DNA of 64,000 nucleotides from PALSA-555 sp963731625 (GTDB taxonomy: Bacteria > Actinomycetota > Acidimicrobiia > IMCC26256 > PALSA-555). The stretch is from positions 1,630,257 to 1,694,256 of the forward strand of contig CAVSWH010000001.1 in NCBI GenBank assembly GCA_963731625.1, written 5' to 3'. Under the pieces are notes generated by a model that saw only the letters and a list, made by a program, of their open reading frames with translations, was not told the origin of the DNA and ran no database searches. The translations under genes and the position numbers were made by a program. Position 1 is the first letter of the stretch. The number at the start of each line of letters is the position of its first letter. Shown piece by piece: positions 61,580-64,000 of the stretch.

Positions 61580-62569
61580 ATGGAACACGAAGAGGACGTC
61601 CCCGAACCCCAGGCGCACGCGGCCATCCCGCCGGACGCCGACGCCCACCACGACGCCTGGTTCGACGAGCCAGCCGACGGTCCGGCGCACCACGGCGTGC
61701 GTCCGTCGCGGCGCAACGTGCTCGTCGCCGCGGTCGGCGCCGTCGCCATCGCCGCGGCCGCGGTCGTCGGCGTGAACGCGATCAGTTCGGGCAGCTCGTC
61801 GGCCACCGCGGCATCCGCGACCCGCAACGGCCCGGGCGGTCGCGGCGGTCCGCCGGGCGGCGGCGACGGCGGCACGATCCAGAGCGTCAACGGCTCGACG
61901 ATCGTCGTGAAGAACCGCAGCAACAAGACCGAGACCGTCCAGACGTCCGCGTCGACGACGGTGACCGAGGCCGTGAAGGGCTCGCTCAGCGACGTCAAGG
62001 TCGGTGACCACGTCGTCGTGCTCGGCTCGACGTCGGGCTCGTCGGTCACCGCGAGTCAGATCGTCGACAACGGCACGGCGTCGAACCCGTCCGGTCCCGG
62101 CGGCTCGGGTGGCTCGAGTGGCCCGCCGGGTGGCCAGCAGGCACCCAACGGGGCGAGCGGCAGCTCGTCGAGCGGCTCTTCCAGCTCGAACGGCCCGAGC
62201 GGGTCGGGCGGCCCGCCCAGCGGTCCGTCGAGCCAGTCGGGCTCGAACCCGAGCGGGTCCAGCGCCCCGAGCGGGAACGGCCCCCCGGGCGGCGCCCCCA
62301 CGATGGGGACGGTCACCGCGGTGAACGGCTCCACGATCACGGTGCAAACGACCAGCGGGTCGAGCGTCACCGTGTCCACGTCGGCGTCGACGACCGTGCT
62401 CGTCACGAAGACCGGCAGCGTGAGCGACCTCACCGTGGGTGAGCAGATCATGGTGCGCGGCACGTCGAGCAACGGCACCATCACCGCGACCAGCATCCGG
62501 GAAGGCGACTTCGGTCCGCCGCCGGGTGCCGGCAGCGGGAACGCCGGCGGGCCAGGCAGCTCCTCCTAG
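61580..62569 (+). CDS. Membrane-anchored DUF5666-like protein with Ser/Gly/Pro tract
   Basis: This 329-residue protein has an acidic His-rich cytoplasmic N-terminus (1-40) and one membrane helix (about 47-67) after RPSRRN. An external DUF5666-like domain (about 98-162: GTIQSVNGSTIVVKNRSNKT; GDHVVVLGSTSGSSVTASQI) is followed by an 80-residue Ser/Gly/Pro/Asn tract. A second such domain ends it (about 250-310: GTVTAVNGSTITVQTTSGSS). The middle tract is typical of O-glycosylated segments. The ATG has AAGGAAG upstream. It lies 50 bp after the GT39 gene, and a strong hairpin follows. Confidence 0.75.
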   Translation: MEHEEDVPEPQAHAAIPPDADAHHDAWFDEPADGPAHHGVRPSRRNVLVAAVGAVAIAAAAVVGVNAISSGSSSATAASATRNGPGGRGGPPGGGDGGTIQSVNGSTIVVKNRSNKTETVQTSASTTVTEAVKGSLSDVKVGDHVVVLGSTSGSSVTASQIVDNGTASNPSGPGGSGGSSGPPGGQQAPNGASGSSSSGSSSSNGPSGSGGPPSGPSSQSGSNPSGSSAPSGNGPPGGAPTMGTVTAVNGSTITVQTTSGSSVTVSTSASTTVLVTKTGSVSDLTVGEQIMVRGTSSNGTITATSIREGDFGPPPGAGSGNAGGPGSSS

Positions 62570-62592
62570 TCCACGGCGGTCGGACGGGCGAC

Positions 62593-62623
62593 GGCCCGCG
62601 GCGTCGACTCGGCGCCGCGGGCC
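62593..62623 (+). terminator. Strong GC hairpin after the DUF5666-like gene
   Basis: GGCCCGCGGCG (62593-62603) and CGCCGCGGGCC (62613-62623) form a perfect 11-bp stem with a 9-base loop. It lies 24 bp after the stop codon and before the response-regulator promoter. There is no T-run, as is common in actinobacterial terminators. Confidence 0.7.
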
Positions 62624-62681
62624 TCGCTCGCGTCCGGCGGCACCGGCATGACCGTGCACGCCGGCGCGGTGTCCTTGTCGG

Positions 62682-62716
62682 GCTCTTACCGAGGTCTCAC
62701 CTCGCGGGGCTATACA
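62682..62716 (+). promoter_or_regulatory. Response-regulator promoter with direct repeats
   Basis: GCTCTTACCGA (62682-62692) and GGTCTCACCTC (62693-62703) are adjacent 11-bp direct units, followed by TATACA (62711-62716), a good -10 element. The units sit where a -35 should be, as expected for an OmpR-type activator binding at its own promoter. TCTCACCT is shared with the promoter region at 58.2 kb. Confidence 0.5.
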
Positions 62717-62723
62717 CCACAGC

Positions 62724-63404
62724 GTGTCGAAGCGCGTGCTGCTAGCCGAGGATGACCGGGCGACCCGCGAATCGCTGGTGCGCGCGCTCGAGCTCGACGA
62801 CTACGAGGTCCGTGCCGTCAACGACGGGGCGGCGGCCCTCGAGGTGTTCGAGGAGGTCGCGCCGGACCTCCTCGTGCTCGACCTCATGATGCCGAACGTC
62901 GACGGGCTCACCGTGTGCCGTCGACTGCGCGCACGCCGGGATCACACACCGATCCTCATCGCGACGGCGCGCACCGAGGTGTCGGACCGGGTCTCGGGCC
63001 TCGACGCCGGCGCCGACGACTACCTCCCGAAGCCGTTCGCGCTCGACGAGCTCCTCGCCCGGGTGCGGGCGCTGCTGCGCCGCACGACCTACGACACCCC
63101 AGACCGCGAGCTGCGGGTCGAGGATCTGCGCATCGACGAGGCGGCCCGGCGGGTCTGGCGGGGTGACCGGGAGCTCGACCTCACCAAGACCGAGTTCGAC
63201 CTGCTCCAGCTCCTCGCCCGCAACGCCGGGATCGTGCTCTCGCACTCGACGATCTACGAGCGCATCTGGGGCTACGACTTCGGGTCGGAGTCCAAGTCGC
63301 TCGCCGTGTACATCGGCTACCTGCGGCGCAAGACCGAGGAGGACGGTGCGGCCCGCCTGATCCAGACCGTCCGCGGGGTCGGGTACACGCTGCGTCCGTC
63401 ATGA
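62724..63404 (+). CDS. OmpR-family response regulator
   Basis: This 226-residue regulator has a receiver domain (1-115) with phospho-acceptor Asp53 in LLVLDLMMPNVDG, the acidic pair in LLAEDDRA and the Lys in YLPKPFALDELLARV. A winged-helix DNA-binding domain (about 130-225) follows, with LTKTEFDLLQLLARNAGIVLS (read as TKTEFDLLQLLARN), TIYERIWGYDFG and TVRGVGYTLRPS. It starts with GTG close to the TATACA promoter, and its stop overlaps the sensor kinase start (ATGA). Confidence 0.95.
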   Translation: MSKRVLLAEDDRATRESLVRALELDDYEVRAVNDGAAALEVFEEVAPDLLVLDLMMPNVDGLTVCRRLRARRDHTPILIATARTEVSDRVSGLDAGADDYLPKPFALDELLARVRALLRRTTYDTPDRELRVEDLRIDEAARRVWRGDRELDLTKTEFDLLQLLARNAGIVLSHSTIYERIWGYDFGSESKSLAVYIGYLRRKTEEDGAARLIQTVRGVGYTLRPS

Positions 63405-64000
63405 CGCTCCGCGCCCGGTTCGCGCTCTCGCTCGGGCTCCTCGCCGCGCTCTCGGTCGTCGTCGTCGCCCTCACGAGCTACTTCGTCACCGCGCACCGCC
63501 TGCACGACGACCTCGACAACGAGGTGGTGAGCTACGCGTCGCGGTTCAGCGACCCGGGCGGTCGCACGGCGCGGATGCTCTGCGACCAGCTGAGCAACCC
63601 GAGCGAGTTCGCGGGCGCGAACCCGCTGCAGGGCCTCGGCGGGATCCTGGCCGGCCTGCCCCAGGGCGCGATCGAGTGCGTCGACGCGTCGGGGACGGTG
63701 ACCGGCTGGACCGGGCTCACGCGGCTGCCGGTCGACACGACGGGGCTCCACGCCGGCGCGACGTCGGCGGTTCCGACGACGACGGCGGCGCTGCCCGGGC
63801 CGGGTGGTCTGGGCGCAGGACCGAGCGGCAGCGGCGGCCCGCCGAGCGGCGGTCAGGGCCCGCCGGTGAAGGTGTCACGGCCGCGCACCGAGGACGTCGG
63901 CGGGTCCAGCTACCGCGTCGTGACCGTGTCGCTGCCGGGCGGGGGCGAGGTCCAGATCGCCCGCAGCCTCGCCGACACCAACAACGCGCTCAGCTCGATC
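63401..64000 (+). CDS. Sensor histidine kinase, N-terminal part (cut by window end)
   Basis: The first 200 codons are inside the window. The protein begins MTLRARFALSLGLLAALSVV, giving a first membrane helix at about 8-30. A periplasm-equivalent sensor region follows with two Cys (MLCDQL; IECVD) that might pair, and a Gly/Pro/Ser-rich loop (about 130-155). The frame stays open to the last base, reading VQIARSLADTNNALSSI, which looks like the approach to the second helix and HAMP domain. No catalytic domain is visible yet. ATGA overlap with the regulator gene supports a two-component pair. Confidence 0.85.
   Translation, partial: MTLRARFALSLGLLAALSVVVVALTSYFVTAHRLHDDLDNEVVSYASRFSDPGGRTARMLCDQLSNPSEFAGANPLQGLGGILAGLPQGAIECVDASGTVTGWTGLTRLPVDTTGLHAGATSAVPTTTAALPGPGGLGAGPSGSGGPPSGGQGPPVKVSRPRTEDVGGSSYRVVTVSLPGGGEVQIARSLADTNNALSSI

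Overview
The window is GC-rich DNA from an actinomycete-type bacterium (Actinomycetota). The evidence is the gene content (NucS, CrgA, DUF3566, DUF5318, DUF6049-MurJ, FhaA/FhaB/PstP/RodA/PbpA/PknB, a CwlM-like protein, Ino1), frequent GTG starts, TAnnnT -10 hexamers close to start codons, and the gene order around the replication origin. The class is less certain; Acidimicrobiia is my best guess. Four coding regions contain shifts of reading frame, one of them in the essential gyrA, and three of the four can be explained by one missing base in a G/C run. A draft assembly with residual indel errors is therefore likely.

Layout. 1-2.4 kb: the end of nucS, two small Tat components, a DMT-type permease and a DUF2231 membrane protein. 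2.4-5.8 kb (minus): rpsF-ssb-rpsR-rplI-dnaB. 5.9-7.7 kb (minus): DUF5318, panB and an exported DUF192 protein. 7.8-9.6 kb: a PadR regulator with a strong palindromic operator, then ino1. 9.6-13.2 kb (minus): cca, a PilT-like ATPase with altered motifs, and a broken histone-deacetylase-like gene. 13.2-22.3 kb (plus): GNAT, DUF6049, murJ, degV, a Ser/Thr kinase, a small membrane protein, trxB, trxA and a CwlM-like pseudo-amidase. 22.3-27.8 kb (minus): rpmH-rnpA-yidD-yidC-jag-rsmG-parA-parB, with two parS sites. 28.1-38.0 kb (plus): dnaA-[oriC]-dnaN-recF-DUF721-gyrB-gyrA-DUF3566-tRNA-Ile. The origin is therefore at about 29.5-29.8 kb.

38.1-43.9 kb is accessory in character: a beta-helix surface protein, a glycine-rich surface protein, three copies of a 33-bp leader repeat, a dehydrogenase-like gene, tRNA-Ala and a wall or membrane-anchored exported protein. 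44-47.7 kb holds a thioesterase, a thiolase, a zinc-ribbon membrane protein, crgA, a pabA/trpG-type glutamine amidotransferase and mutY. 47.7-54.7 kb (minus) is the fhaA-fhaB-pstP-rodA-pbpA-pknB growth-control operon. tRNA-Leu and a secreted lipase follow. 56.1-64 kb holds two paralogous GT39 membrane glycosyltransferases, a GT2 polyprenyl-phosphate sugar synthase, a GtrA flippase-like protein, an exported DUF5666 protein and a two-component system cut by the window end.

How the genes fit together. The first half is a conserved origin block (replication initiation, segregation, ribosomal proteins, membrane insertion). MurJ, the CwlM-like protein, PknB, PstP, FhaA, FhaB, RodA and PbpA are components of the known actinobacterial circuit that couples Ser/Thr phosphorylation to peptidoglycan synthesis. 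The 56-64 kb cluster looks like a self-contained envelope-glycosylation module with its own regulator. The points most worth a second look are the rnpA start nested around rpmH, the repeated leader/3'-end module in the surface-protein island, the glycosylation cassette with a shared direct-repeat motif, the altered PilT and CwlM active sites, and the S18 tail.
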